A stretch of DNA of 64,000 nt from Ailurus styani (GCA_002007465.1 LNAC01000728.1:1-64000), one strand, 5' to 3'. Positions 46,055 through 58,637 are shown, numbered from the stretch's first letter. A program made the numbers and translations. The notes: generated by a model from the letters alone, not told the origin.

Positions 46055-47020
46055 TTTAATTTATTTCATTTTATTTTATTTATTTTATTATTTTTTATTT
46101 AAATTTGATTAGCCCACATATAATACATCATTAGTTTTGGGTTTTTTTTTAATTACTCTATTTTTTCAGTGATTGAAGATTCATTGTTTATACACCACAC
46201 CCAGTGCTCCATGCAGTACGTGCCCTCCTTAATACCCACCACCAGGCTCACCCATCCCCCCTCCCCCCTCCCCTCCATAAACCTCAGTTTGTTTCTCAGA
46301 GTCCACAGTCTCTCATGGTTCGTCTCCCCCTCCAATTTACCCCAATTCACTTTTCCTTTCCTTCTCCTAAAGTCCTCCATTTTATTCCTTATGTTCCACA
46401 AGTAAGTGAAACCATATGATAATTGACTTTCTCTGCTTGACTTATTTCAAAGCAACTTCTTTCAAGACATGTTTCCAGTGGCGCCTGGGTGGCTCAGTGG
46501 GTTAAGCCTCTGCCTTTGGCTCAGGTCATGATCTCAGGGTCCTGGAATTGAGCCTCGAATCGGGCTCTCTGCTCAGTAGGGAGCCTGCTTCTCCCTCTCT
46601 CTCTCCCTGCCTCTCTGCCTTCTTGTGATCTCTCTCTCTCTCTCTGTCAAATAAATAAATAATCTTAAAAAAAATATCTCCAAAGGCAAAAGAAACAAAA
46701 GTGAAAATGAACTTTTGGGACTTCATCAAGATAAAAAGCTTCTGCACAGCAAAGGAAACAGTCAACAAAACAAAGAGGCAACCCACAGAATGGGAGAAGT
46801 ATTCTCAAATGACACTACAGACAAAGGGCTGATATCCAAGATTTATAAAAAAACTTCTCAAGCTCAATGCCCAAAAAACAGATGATCATGTCAAAAAATG
46901 GGCAGAAGACATGAACAGTCACTTCTCCAAAGAAGACATACAAATGGCTAATGGCTAACAGACACATGAAAACATGTTCATCATCACTAGCCATCAGGGA
47001 AGTTCAAATCAAAACCACAT
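46055..47020 (-). mobile_element. Twin-primed (internally inverted) L1
   Basis: Left part 46055-46448 is a minus-strand L1 3' UTR with T-rich tail ('accacacccagtgctccatg', 'cagagtccacagtctctcat', 'gaaaccatatgataattgac'). Right part 46449-47020 is plus-strand ORF2 C-terminal code; residues [14 protein letters not shown] can be read from 46718. The parts meet near 46448 in opposite orientation, and the whole is bounded by perfect 15-bp duplications tgattataggttttt at 46040-46054 and 47021-47035. Orientation switch plus a single outer duplication is the hallmark of twin priming. It inserted into the older L1 and was later hit by the SINE at 46480. Confidence 0.92.
46480..46674 (+). mobile_element. 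Can-SINE inside the inverted L1 segment
   Basis: ggcgcctgggtggctcagtg head, 'ggtcctggaattgagcctcg' variant body, (TC)n, aaataaataaataatctt tail. Sits ~30 bp from the inversion junction; imperfect duplication atgtttcca / atatctcca. Confidence 0.95.
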
Positions 47021-47035
47021 TGATTATAGGTTTTT

Positions 47036-47975
47036 AAAAATTTCATCTTAATGTATCCAATGGCTTTTTAGCCTTACCTTTTGCATATTTATTAGTGGCT
47101 TATTAAGGGCTCTAGGATTTAAAATACACACCATTTAACTTTTCCCAGTCTAATTAGACTATTTTTGATATATCTTATATATATTACATCTGCATGTATT
47201 ATAAATGCCACATTACAATGTTATAATTTTGTTTTAACCTGTTCTGCATTTCCTAAATAATTAAAAGAAAAATTATCTTTTTATATAAGTGAAGATATTT
47301 ACCATTTCCAATGGTAGTCATTTCTTCTTGAATATCTGAGTTTCTATCTACTTTCATTTCCCTTCTATCTAACATACTTTCTCTATATTCTCTTAGGTTT
47401 ATTTTATTTTATTTTATTTTATTTTCCTGAAACTGCCTTTATTTACCTTTCATTCTTGAAGGAGATCTTTCCTGAGTATAGAATTATGGGTTGGCAGTTT
47501 CCCACCCACCTCCGGAAACTTTAAATGCTGTTCCTTTGTCTTCTGGTCTCCGTATATTTGAATGAAGTCACTAAGTTCCTTTATATCAGTTGTGACTTTT
47601 TGTTTTTATATTCTTTTGTAATTACCTCATTAGTTTTCAGCAATTTTACTATGATTTGCTTAGGTATGGTTTTCTTAATATTTACTGCACTTGATTTTTG
47701 CTGCATTTCATGATTCTATAAATTTATGTCCTTCACCAAATTTGTAAAAAATGAGTTCATTGTTTCCTCAAATATTTTCTTCTGCCCATATTCTCTTTCC
47801 TCATCTTTGGAGACTCCAGTTACCCATATATTTGGCCTTTTGACATTACTCCACGTGTCCTAGAAATTGTCCTTCCCTAACTTTTATTTTAGTTGTTCTT
47901 TAAATTGGGTAATTCTATTAATCTGTCTTCAGTTTCATTGACTTTTTCCTTTTTCATCTCCATTCCACTTTTTTT
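47036..47975 (-). mobile_element. Old L1, part 2
   Basis: Antisense L1 text resumes after the twin-primed element, e.g. 'aattatgggttggcagtttc', 'ttcctttgtcttctggtctc' and 'ggagactccagttacccata'. A (TTTTA)5 run lies at 47397-47425. Family exact name not asserted. Confidence 0.7.
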
Positions 47976-47976
47976 A

Positions 47977-48428
47977 GTTAGGGTTCTCTATAGAAACAGA
48001 ATCAATGTTATGTTTGTGTGTAGATAGATAGATAGATAGATTTATTTATTTATTTATTTTAAGGAATTGGTCTCAACCTTGTGGAGGCTGGCAAGTACAA
48101 GACCTACTAAGTGGCTGAGTGGGCTGGCAGGCTAGACACCCAGGTAAGAGCTAGTGTTGCAGTTCAAGATTGAAGATCATCAAGCAAGACTATCAAGCAA
48201 GCCATCCTTCTTGTTGGGGGGAGTTCAGTGTTTGTTTTATTAAGACCTTCGGCTAATTGGATGAGTCCTGCTCACATTATGGAAGGTAATCAGCTTTACA
48301 CAACCTTACTGATTTATATGTTATTTTCATCCTAAAAACACCCTTATAGAAACATCTAGAATAAAGTTTTGACCAAATATCTGGGCACTGTAATCCAGCC
48401 ACATTAATATGTAATATTAACTATCACA
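47977..48428 (-). mobile_element. Interspersed repeat of the 'tctccagagaaac' type, copy 2
   Basis: 'tagttagggttctctataga', (GATA)n/(TTTA)n at 48021-48060, 'ggaattggtctcaaccttgt', ggaggctggcaagtac, 'attggatgagtcctgctcac', 'catcctaaaaacacccttat', 'gaccaaatatctgggcactg' and attaactatcaca. More complete than copy 1 at 28163-28560. Confidence 0.65.
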
Positions 48429-48429
48429 C

Positions 48430-49889
48430 TACTCTTATGCCTGGCTAGTGAAATTTTTATTTTAGATATTGTAATTGTTAAACGTAGGAATTTCTGTTTT
48501 GTTCTTTGTATAGTTTCTATTTCACTGATGATATTTTCTATCTTTTCATTTACTGTAAGCATTTTAAAATATCTTATGAGGCATTATTATAGTAGTGGGT
48601 TTAGAATCCCTGTGGGGTCATTACACCACCCTTGTCATCTCAGGGCTCATTTTCATTGATAGTTTTTTCTCTTGAAGTTGAACCACATTTTCTTGATTCT
48701 TCGTGTCACATAATTTTGGATCACATCCTGAGTATTGTGCATGCTATATTATGGATTTTTAAATATCCTTCCAAAAAATCTCAATTTTTTTATTTCGTCA
48801 GAGAATGAACTTGGTTTGAAGGAGACCGCGAACTCTTATCTTTTGGGAGACATGTTTAAATCTCGGTTCCTTCCCCTTTTAGCTCAGACACACACAGGTA
48901 CATGAATTAGGGACTGACCAGATATGGGCAGAACACAAACACCAAATTTGTAACTACTTCTCTTTGGCCCTCTTCTTTTTAGAAATTCCCCTTCACTTCT
49001 CAACTCTCTTGTTGTTCAAGTTTTTTTTCCCTCTAGTTCCTCTAGTTTCAGGCCAGAAAGACTTGAGACATTCACTAGGGTTTACCCTCTGGCTAAAAGC
49101 TGTGATAACAGGGAATGCACACAGTGTCATTCCTTTTTGCAAGTGCTAATTTGTCTCCAGAATATTGCTACTTTTGTTCTGCTCCAGTAATTGTAGGTGT
49201 TTGTTTTACTTGCTATTGTGTGTTGCCCAGAATTTATAGTTTTATTTGCACGAGGGACCAGTCTAGTAGGAGCTGCTAAATTATACTGGCAGCAAGCATC
49301 ACCATATCTTATTTTTGAAAGATATTTTTGTTGTATATATGTTGACTAAAAGGATTTAAAAAAAAAATTCAGCACTTTCAAGATATTGTCACTTTGTCAT
49401 CTGACTTCCATGGTTTCTGTCTTGTTATTACTCTTATTACTATTACACTATTTGTATTGTGTTTTTTTCCTCCTGTGGGTATTTTTAATATTTCTTCTTT
49501 GTCTTTAATTTTATAAATTTGAGTGTGACATTCCTAGGTGATTTTTTTGTTATTTTTTATTTTACTTGGAATTAACTGAACTCCTTGTATCTGTGGATTA
49601 ATTTCTTTTACCCATTTGAAAAATTCTCAGCCAACCTAACCTCAAACATTTACTCTCCTTATTTCCTCTTTCTTTTTTCCTGGGACTCTGGTTTCAAGGA
49701 TGTGAGATTATTTGTTTTTTATCCTCTAGATTTTGGATGTTCTGGTCAATTTTTTTTTTTATTATTTCTTTTTCTCTTCCTTCTTCTCTTCCTCTTCTTC
49801 CTTTTTCATATAGTATCAAGTGACCTGTCTTCAAATTCACTGATCCTTTCTTTGTTTTTTGTAGTCTGGATTCCTCATTTTTCATGTAG
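48430..49889 (-). mobile_element. L1-derived AT-rich sequence
   Basis: 'tttcttgattcttcgtgtca', 'catcctgagtattgtgcatg', 'cagcactttcaagatattgt' and 'tcatctgacttccatggttt' match antisense blocks of old L1 elements. Intervening bases are too diverged to place, and some unique sequence may be included. The 158-codon frame 49585-50061 is F/L/S-rich antisense L1. Confidence 0.5.
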
Positions 49890-50270
49890 CAATTTTCATG
49901 GAATCATACAATATAGTCTCCTTTCTTTTAGCATAACAGATTTGAAGTTAACCACGTTATTGCACATATCAGCTTGTCCACTCGTTTTTATTGTAGAATA
50001 CTATTCAATCATATGGGTATACCATACGTTTGTTTATTCATACCAGATGATAAACATTTGAGATGTTGCCAGTTCTTGGCAGTTTTGAATAAAGTCTCTG
50101 TAAACATTCACACAGGGTTTTTATATAAACATAAGTTGTAATTTCTCTTGAGTAAATATCTAGGAATGGAATGGCTGAGTCATATGGTTGTATGATAGTC
50201 AACTTTGTAAGAAACTAAAATTGTTTCCAAAGTTGTATGACTTTACATTCCCACTAGCAATGAATTAGAG
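49890..50270 (-). mobile_element. Old L1 3' UTR
   Basis: 'ttcatggaatcatacaatat', 'tcttggcagttttgaataaa', 'atctaggaatggaatggctg' with agtcatatgg, and 'ttacattcccactagcaatg' continue the same consensus seen at 38045-38640, further upstream in the element. Confidence 0.75.
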
Positions 50271-50322
50271 TTCTGGTTACTATAAAATCTTACCTTTACT
50301 TGGTATTGTCAGGAAAAAAAAA

Positions 50323-50366
50323 TACACACACACACGCACACGCACATACACACACACACATATATA
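50323..50366. repeat. (CA)n with CG interruptions
   Basis: acacacacacacacgcacac, then gcacatacacacacacacatata. Confidence 0.9.
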
Positions 50367-50536
50367 AAACCATTATTGTTGTTACGTAGGTTTTTTGGAG
50401 TTTTTATTTGCTCTAATGACATATGAATGCAGAGCAACTTTTCATATGCTTATTTTTCACCGTTTCTTTTGTAAATGAAAAAAACTATCCTAGGGTCATA
50501 AAATGAACTGAGAAATGTTCTCTCATTTTCAATTTT

Positions 50537-50724
50537 TAAAAAAGATTTTATTTATTTTTTGAAAGAGAGACAGAGAGACAGAGAGCATGAGTCGGGAGTA
50601 GTAGGGGAAGAGGGAGAAGCAGATTCCCTGATGAGAAGGGAGCCTCACCTGGAGCTCGAACCTCAGGACCCTGAGATCATGACCTGAGCTGAGTCGCTTA
50701 GCTGACAGCCACCCAGGCACCCCC
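50537..50724 (-). mobile_element. Can-SINE
   Basis: aaaaaagattttatttattt, GA body, 'aacctcaggaccctgagatc', atgacctgagctgag and gccacccaggcaccccc. Flanks share only catttt, so it is an older insertion between L1 segments. Confidence 0.93.
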
Positions 50725-50739
50725 CATTTTTTATTTTCT

Positions 50740-52100
50740 TGAACAGTTTGTGTAAAACTGGCATTTCGCCCTTAAACGTTTGATAGACTTCACTATTGAA
50801 ACCAACTGGGTCTGGAATATTTGCATGTGTGTGTAGGCGTGTGTGTGGGAGGGGTGGTTGTAGGGAAGGTTTCTTAACTACAACTTTATTTATTTAATAA
50901 ATATAGGAATATTTAGATTAGCTACTTTTTCTTTGCTGAGTTTAATAGATATTTTTCAAGGAATTTGCCTATTTTATATAATGTATAGTATATATATGTG
51001 TGTGTATATATATGTATATATATATATATATAATTGACAGTATTATCCTTTTAATCTATAAGCTCTCTAGCCATGTCTCTCTTTTATTACTGAAATTGGT
51101 GATCTGTTTTTTTTTTCTTTGTCAAATCTGGACAGAGATTGTTGAATTTTATTGATTATTTCAATAAACCATATTTTGATTTCATTGAGTTTTCATTGCT
51201 TTGATTTTCTGATATCAAAATTTCATCAGATTTTGCAGAGTGTGTATGTGTAATTTAATAGTTGTCTTTTGTAATAGTTGTCATACTTGAGTTTGAGTGT
51301 ATTTTTTTCTTTTTAAATCCTTGTTGAAATAGTGACTCCAAAATTCTTATAGTGAAGGCCTGTAACTGTTAAACTATTTTGTATTTTGTGTAAATGTGCA
51401 TGCCTTTTTGTTCCCGTTCCAAAATATACTTTTGTATATAAAATTCCAGATTTGGCTATCTTCTCACAGCATTTTGAATATTTTAACCTACTATTTTCTG
51501 CCTCCTGTCACTCTGTTGTTAAGTCTGCTTTAGGTCCTCCTGTTGAAATGGGGTAGCCTTTTTTCTCCAGTTGCTTTTATCATTTTTATTCTTATTTTTT
51601 ATGATATCTGCATGTGGTTATTTTTGTTTTTTTTTTTGTTATTGAGTTAAAATGTTAGTCTGCAAACTCATGTGTTCCTTCAATTCTATAAAATTTTGTC
51701 TATTTTCTTACTCTTCTGTCTTCTCTTTATTTAAGATACACATCGGACAATTTTTGAAACTCTATAGTTTTTACGTCTCTTAATTGATACCCTAGTTAAA
51801 CTCCTTTGCACTACTTTCCAGTTCCTCTTTTGCCGAATCAAGTCTGTATAGTATTAGGTCTTTCTTATCTAAGTGACTCTGTTTTTCACTTCCTGTTCTT
51901 GTTCAATTTCTGCCCACTTATGTTTCATATTTTTCTATTTGTTTTCATAGAAATCATTCCTTTATCTCTTTGATGTTCCTACACAAATTTATTTTGTGAT
52001 TTTTCTTGAGCTGTTCTATAAAATTAATTTCATATAAAGAGAACAGCTTTTCAGTCTGCTAGTATTTGGCTGGCTTTCTTACCACAACATATACTTGTGT
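50740..52100 (-). mobile_element. Old L1 ORF2 region
   Basis: Antisense ORF2: 'aacgtttgatagacttcact', gaaaccaactgggtctgg, 'catgtctctcttttattact' and 'ttgaattttattgattattt'. This repeats the ORF2 region already seen at 43480, so it is a second L1 copy. Contains a (TA)/(TG) tract at 50985-51032. The right boundary is uncertain. Confidence 0.65.
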
Positions 52101-55100
52101 CTTTGACGTTTCGTCTTAGATGAACTTGAAAGCTTACTCCCCCCTCTGTATGTATCCTTCTTATCCTATGAAGTTCAAAGGTGCCATGCTGTCTCGTAGC
52201 TCTACTGAGACCACAGATGAGCTCTGTTTCTAAGGCCCTTCTGCCTTCCTTCCCTGTGGCACTTTTGTGGACGTGACAGACCCTGTTGCTGAGTCAGCAG
52301 GTAGCTCGGTTCCTTTTCTGGCACTTGGGCTCTCCTGTACCCCTTGTCCTATGAACCTGAGCTCCAGGCAGAATTAACCTCAGCTTCTTTTGGCCTCACG
52401 TCATGGCTGGGAGCTGCCCCTACAGTACTTTACTCCAGGTGCAGACGGGAGCTTTAATCTCCCAGCTCACAAGGAACACTTTTAATACGTTCTGCCCCAT
52501 GGATTACTGGTCACCACTGCTTTGGTTTGGATCATGACCCAGAAGTCTTGTGGCTTCAGCTCTGCTCACTGCTTTGCATTTAAGTTCTATTTCAGTCTAT
52601 GGTGATGTTTGTGAAGTTTTTGAGCCCAACTCTCTCTTTCGGATTTCTCTTTTTATGCTTAATTTATCATTGTTGTGTCTTTAAAGCTGACAGAGGGTAC
52701 TAGACATACACTTAATGTCATCTCTATCAGAAGTCTTCTTGTCTTTTTGTAAGTACAGGTCTGAGACTCAAGGGGGAACTGTCTGGTCTAAGGACTTAGA
52801 ATGGGCTTGTCCCAGAGCCTGAGCGGGTCCTCAGGTCTCCCACCTCCAGGCCCTGGGACCTTTTCACTGTCCTCAGGGGCTCAGAAACTGTGCCGAAGGG
52901 CAGGTCTCAGCACTGAGCTGCTTCCTGCTTTCTTGTAGGCAAGGACTAGGAGGTGGCCACTGGGGAGAATCCCCTGACATCTCCTGAGAAGGTAGAGAAG
53001 GTGTTTAACAGATTTCATCACCCCCAAAATTCTTACCTGACTGAAAACCTTTTCTTTCAGCCAGCTGTCACAGTCTGAGGGAAGCACACCACAGTGCGTG
53101 ATGCCACATGTAGCCGATGACCTTCGCGTTCACCACAACTGAAGCCCTAGAAACGGTGTTTTCCCTTTGGAGGCAATGTAGCTTCCTTATAAAGAAGAGA
53201 TATAAAGGAAAAGTATTGATTTTCAATTCAAAATAGGCAAACATTTAATTGTGTGCTGCACAAATATAATACAATTATCAGTTGAAAAATGTCACTCAGC
53301 TGAAGAAAGAAAGTGTTCCACATTGTGTGTGGTATGTGTATGCATAGGACAAAAAAAGTAAAACCTGCCTGCGGAGAACTGTCACCTGATCGGACACCCA
53401 TTCCGCACAATATTGCGGAGCTGTGTGATGAAGGGCTGTCTGATGACACTATTTTACGACTCAGAAGTCCGTAAAGAGAAAGCTTTCAAGCAAATTCCCA
53501 ATTGAAATCCAGATTTTAAAATTCAAATTAGAAGGTAGGTATTTTTCCTCCTTTTCATTACTTTAAAAATTAGCTAGAAAATACTTCTGGTCTCTCTGGG
53601 CCTCGCACATGCACTGCAGGTTGAAAATGACTCAAGATCCTCCTCACCTTCTGGCCGGGCTGCCGCAATGCCCTGGGACCTCTTACTTCTGCAGCTACGT
53701 GCTTGTTGCATGTCCGGGGGCTCCTTTCTCCCTCATGTCTAGAATTCAGAGCTCCAGATGGAACCCGACACACTCAGCAAGCTACTTTTCCTTGCAAACC
53801 ATGCATTGGGAGATGATTCAAGTTCCGTGCACTGCACCGTTCAGGATCTCTCACCACCCAGCTGTGGTATGAGTGGGTATTCAGCCGACCGAATGCCGGA
53901 AGGAAGGTACCTGCAGATAAAGGGCAGCCACAAGTCTCAGAAGATTGTCATTACTGAGCACAGCTCCAGGAAGGGGGTATTTCCCTTGCTATGTCCTAAG
54001 ATTAGCGTGTGTAGCAATTGACCCGTGTGAATCGGCCAAGTGGGGGGTGTTTAAAGGATCAAGTCAGTGTTTGTCTAATGCTTTGAAGATAAAGGTGAAG
54101 ACAATAGGGCAAATTCCTATTCTTGCAAATGATCTAATAATTACTGTAATAATTATCCTCATCCAACCATAGACCAACAATAGATATATTTCAGAACATT
54201 GAAGTTAATGAAGTATTGTGCGTCCCTCAGCGGCGATTGGGCTCATTGTGAGTCATAGTGCAGATCAAATAACCACGAACCACACAGTCCCTCTGCTCAC
54301 TCACCAGGGCTCATGTTGAGCTCCCTCTCTCACACCTTGCAATCAAATAATGTACAATAGCAAATATACTCCAGGAGCTGGAGGGAGGCCAGGGAGGCGA
54401 GAGAGCGGCCTCGCTCCCAGGTTCTCTGGCTCTGCCATGTCAAACGGTAAGTGAGTATCTCCAATGAACCAGCTAATATCTTTGTGTTGAACTGACAGGC
54501 TGTTTTGACATTATTAGACACAGCCAAACAAAGGATGAAAACCAAGTGGTAGCCACGTTTCACAGTTCCGGGTTATAGGCACAAAGCAATCCAACACACC
54601 TGCCAGAAAGCCTGAAATGTGGGCTTTCATCCTGGCATTGTTCAGGGTCCGTACCAACCCTCCCCTCGTTTATGAAGTTTTTCCGGCTAAAGTAATTATG
54701 GGACGAGTCCCAGCCCTGTCCGAATCACAGAGTGAGACTCCTGTTCTGCCTCAGCCCTCACAGACAGGTGCTTAACCTGTTTAAGCGCAGATGGCAATGG
54801 GCCATCATAGTCAGGAAGGTACAAGAGAATGATGGGGGGATTCCTAGGCATAGAACACGCTAGAACTTAGAGCCCAGGCCTGCAGGTGGGAAGAGAGGAT
54901 CAAATATCAGGAGGTTTAATGCTCTGCGTTCAACCTAGTTTTCACATTCCAGAACTTGAAAGCCTTGACACTTACAGGTTAAACAGAGTTTTGGGGCAGA
55001 CAAGGTGGTACATGATGGGAAGTAAATTTTGAAAACTTGATGATGTAGCAATGGGTCCAAAAGAGTTTTGAATCAGTTCAGAGATAATAAGTCTATCATG

Positions 55101-55600
55101 TATGAGAAAAGAAGCTGTTGTGTTCAGGTATCCACCCTTAATCAAGTTCTCCACCAATGGACCTCTTGATATCCTGATTAGAGAAAGAATCCAGGGCTGG
55201 AAGGCTGGTGGTCCTGGTGGCATGTGTCTCTTCTCTGATGTGGCAGGAAAATTCAGGTTTGGGCTGTATCAGCTCTTTCTGAGACACAGGGTCCTGCCCT
55301 TCCTCTGCCTCCAGCCGGTCTGGGACATTCTTATTGGAATACAAGTATGTGTCTTGCTTCAAGCACCTCTCCATTGACTGTAGGTCATCATTAAACAGTC
55401 AAACAAATGATCAGTGAACTTTAAAAATTAAGTGACTAACGGGGCCTTAAAGATACAAGGAAAGAGGAAAACAGTGATAATTTTCCCAAAGTTTAGCCAG
55501 ACCTGAATAAAATCTCATCTGTGTCACCTAGAGCAAGTCACATAGGACTTCCTCCAGAGTTAAAAAAGAAAACAACAACACTCTAACAATACTCATGTTA
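52101..55600. other. Unannotated stretch, no recognised repeats after ~52.7 kb
   Basis: Composition returns to balanced after the L1 domain. A consensus-like 5' splice site (aacg|gtaagtgag, GT at 54447-54448) follows an ATG at 54437 in a GC-richer patch (54370-54440), but no compatible partner exon is seen. Frames 53570-53773, 53609-53872, 53758-54021, 54972-55223 and 55102-55377 are unrecognised. Confidence 0.4.
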
Positions 55601-55639
55601 ACTTTAACTATAGAGTTAACATGAAGGTAGAAGGAGATG

Positions 55640-56455
55640 ATCTTTCAATTTACAAGTTTTGCTTTTGGTGTATTGTTTGAAAATGTCTTTCTATGCACGG
55701 ATGATGAAGACGGTCTTCTACTTTGTTAGCAGTTTAAAGTTTTTGCCTTTTTATATTTGGGTTTCTTTTTTGGTGCGATTTAAACAAGTTCATTATTTTT
55801 GTCCCTTTATGGATAGCCTATTATACTAATGCCTTTCATAAAAGAGACTGTCTTTCCCTAGTGATTTATAATGTGATTTTTGTTATAATGCAAGACACCA
55901 TTAATGTGCAAGTTTGCTTCTGGGCTCTCTCTATTGTTCACTTGTTTCTTTTCTTTTATGCAAATATATCACTTTTATTATTTCTCTAGCTCTAAAGTTT
56001 GTCTTGATTTCTGGGAGGAGAAATTCTTCCCCCTCCTTTTCTTGACCTGCCTCCTTCTCCTTTCTCTTCCAAAGACATTTGACTCTTCTTAGATTTCCCT
56101 GTTCTCCTCTGTATTTTAGAAGTGATTTGAAAGATCCCATCTCATAAAAATCTTGTTGGAATTTTGATATGAACCCCTTTGATATGCAGATTAATTTGAG
56201 GGAGAATTGGTATTTTTACAAGATTGCATTTTCCAAAAGTGAACATTGTATTTTCATGTATTTTATCCTGATTGGCTTAAGGTCCTTCAAGGAATTTTAA
56301 ATTATTTCTTTGTATATATTTCACATATTTTCTTTGCCAGACTGATTTCCAGGATCTTTAATAATCACATTTTGATTGGTTCCTGTCAGCTGATGGAAAA
56401 AATATTAATGTATATTTGCTGATCTTGTGTTCAACACACTTGCTTGTATAAATCA
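55640..56455 (-). mobile_element. Old L1 ORF2 region, part 1
   Basis: 'gtttgaaaatgtctttctat', 'agagactgtctttccctagt', 'gatatgcagattaatttgag' with ggagaattgg, and 'ttgctgatcttgtgttcaac' follow antisense L1 ORF2 order. Strongly diverged. Confidence 0.65.
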
Positions 56456-56955
56456 CTATCTCAGCTAGAAACAGATGGAACACTCAGGTTAATTTGAGAA
56501 GAGTTTAGTGAAGGGCCTATTTACAGAGGTGTGGTCAGGGTATATAAAATCACCATGGAAAATACAGCAGCCTGGGGAGAGTAATAGTCAGACCCCCTGA
56601 AGGGTCAGAGGAGGGAGGAATGCCCGGAACAGGACACAGGGAGGTCCCCAGAAGAGGTCTGCCTGACAAGTTAGGACATTTGTTGTGGGGATCCACTGGC
56701 TAGCAGCAGCTACACAGAGTTGGGCCAATAGTAGCCTGACTTTACTTTCCTCTGATAGATCTCCTGCCTTGCCTCTGCTCTCCCTCTCACCACTTGTCAG
56801 ATCTGTCTGAAGCTCATAAAAGTTAGTGCCAAAGAGCACAGAGAGAGTGGGGAAGGGTATGGATGGGTGTGAAAGTACAACTGGAAGACAACCCCCATGT
56901 TGTGGACTTCGGTTAGTTTTAATACTTTGTCAGTCCTCTTGTATTTTCCAGATAG
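56456..56955. other. Non-L1 block splitting an L1
   Basis: About 500 bp of GC-richer sequence starting 'tagaaacagatggaacactc', aggttaatttgagaagag and 'cctatttacagaggtgtggt' sits between two L1 parts. It reads like an old interspersed repeat, but the family is not recognised. The minus frame 56588-56839 lies inside. Confidence 0.45.
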
Positions 56956-56959
56956 ACAT

Positions 56960-58637
56960 CTATGACATCATCAGACATTTTTCTCTATTGATCCTTAAAC
57001 ACTTTGTTTTTCTTATCTTATTTCACTGTCTAGGTCCTCCAATGTAATGTGACCTAAAGATTGCGACAGTGAGTTGGTTTGTCTTGTTCCTGATTTGAAT
57101 GAGATTGGTTCTAAAATTTTACCAGCAAGTAGGCTGTGTGCTTTAGTATGGATTTTTTTCTTTACATGTTTTTTTTTTTTAGCAAGTTAAGTTGGCTACT
57201 TTCTGATCCTAGGTAAGTGTTCCCTGTTGTTTTTAAAAAAATCATGAGCCAATTGTTATATTTTAAGAGACACATTTCCATACTCCTGTTAAACATATTT
57301 CTCACTGTGTTAATGTGGTAAATTCCATTATTATGTTTTTATGTATGTGTATGTGAAAAAACACTCTTGCCTGTTTGGAATAAATTCTACCTGGTTATGA
57401 TACATTTAAAAAATGTATACTTCAATTTTTGATATGTTAATATTTTGTTTAGGAGAGTCACATCTATATTCATAAGTGAGATTGCCTGTAACTTTCATAA
57501 TTATCCTGTTTTCAAATTAAATTTATACTAGCCAAATGAAATAAGATGCATATGTTTTCTTTTCTTTATTCTTGTAAATTTTGAGTAAAATAAGAATTAG
57601 CTGTTTTTTGAAGGTTTGATAAAACTTTTTGATATGGTATCTTGGTTTGAAGGGCTGTATGTTTTTGACTATTTATGCCATTTGTTTAATAGTTACGCAT
57701 GAATTTTGGATTTGATATATTTTGAGTCCATTAACATTTTACTGTATTTTTCAAATTATCGATGCAAAATTATGCTGAATATACTTTTGTAATGTCATTT
57801 AAATTTTATGTATAGTTATGACATAATTTACATTCGTGATATTGCTTGTATATATCTGCTTGATTTCTTTTACTCATTTTTCCATGATTAACCTTATCAG
57901 AAGTTCTTTCATTCATTCCCTCTGTCCTTTTTTATAGCTTTCCTGCTTTTTGCTATTTCAATTATCTCTCAGTTATGAATCATCTCAATAATTTTCTTTG
58001 TTTTATTTTATAAATTTTCCTCTTACCTCTACTTTATTTTTTACCTCTACTTTTGACTTTTCAACAGCATCTCTGGATTACTCCTTTCTTTTTAAGCTTA
58101 AAACCTATATAATTCGTTTTGATATTAATTTTTTTCTAATACATAATTCTATAAGACTTCACATTTTCCTCTGAGAACTTCTGAGATGCCAGATGCCCGA
58201 TAGAAATAGTTATATAACCATGACTACAGCTCTCATGGCTGGTGTTTGGAGATCTATATTGCTTTCACTGTAATTCAGTTCTAAGTGTTTAAATTTCTAT
58301 TATGATATTTTTCAGCAATATCGTGTTCTCAATTTGCCAGGGTATTTTCTTTTCTCTTTTTCCTCCTTCCTTGCTTTTATTCTCTAGATTATTATTTTTT
58401 TTCTATTTCTTCCTCTAGAGGGTTGAAAATTATACATTTTATTGCTATTCTTTTGGTGCTACTCTAAAATTTCTTACCATTCATACTTCAGTTAACAGAG
58501 TCCAATATTAATCAATATCCTTATCTTCCTTCTGAACCTCTTTCTCGTGGGCATTTCAAAATTTAATCTACTTTGCACTGAATCTCTCCCTTAGATTTAC
58601 CAACATGTTTTGTCTTTCTTTCTGCTCCACTGATTTT
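56960..58637 (-). mobile_element. Old L1 ORF2 region, part 2
   Basis: 'gtttgtcttgttcctgattt', gaatgagattggttctaaa and further AT-rich antisense L1 text to the SINE at 58638; scraps continue to ~58980. Confidence 0.6.

Noticed and set aside
49585..50061. 158-codon F/L/S-rich frame looking like a membrane protein
   Set aside because: Antisense T-rich L1 sequence; the hydrophobicity comes from TTT/CTT codons.
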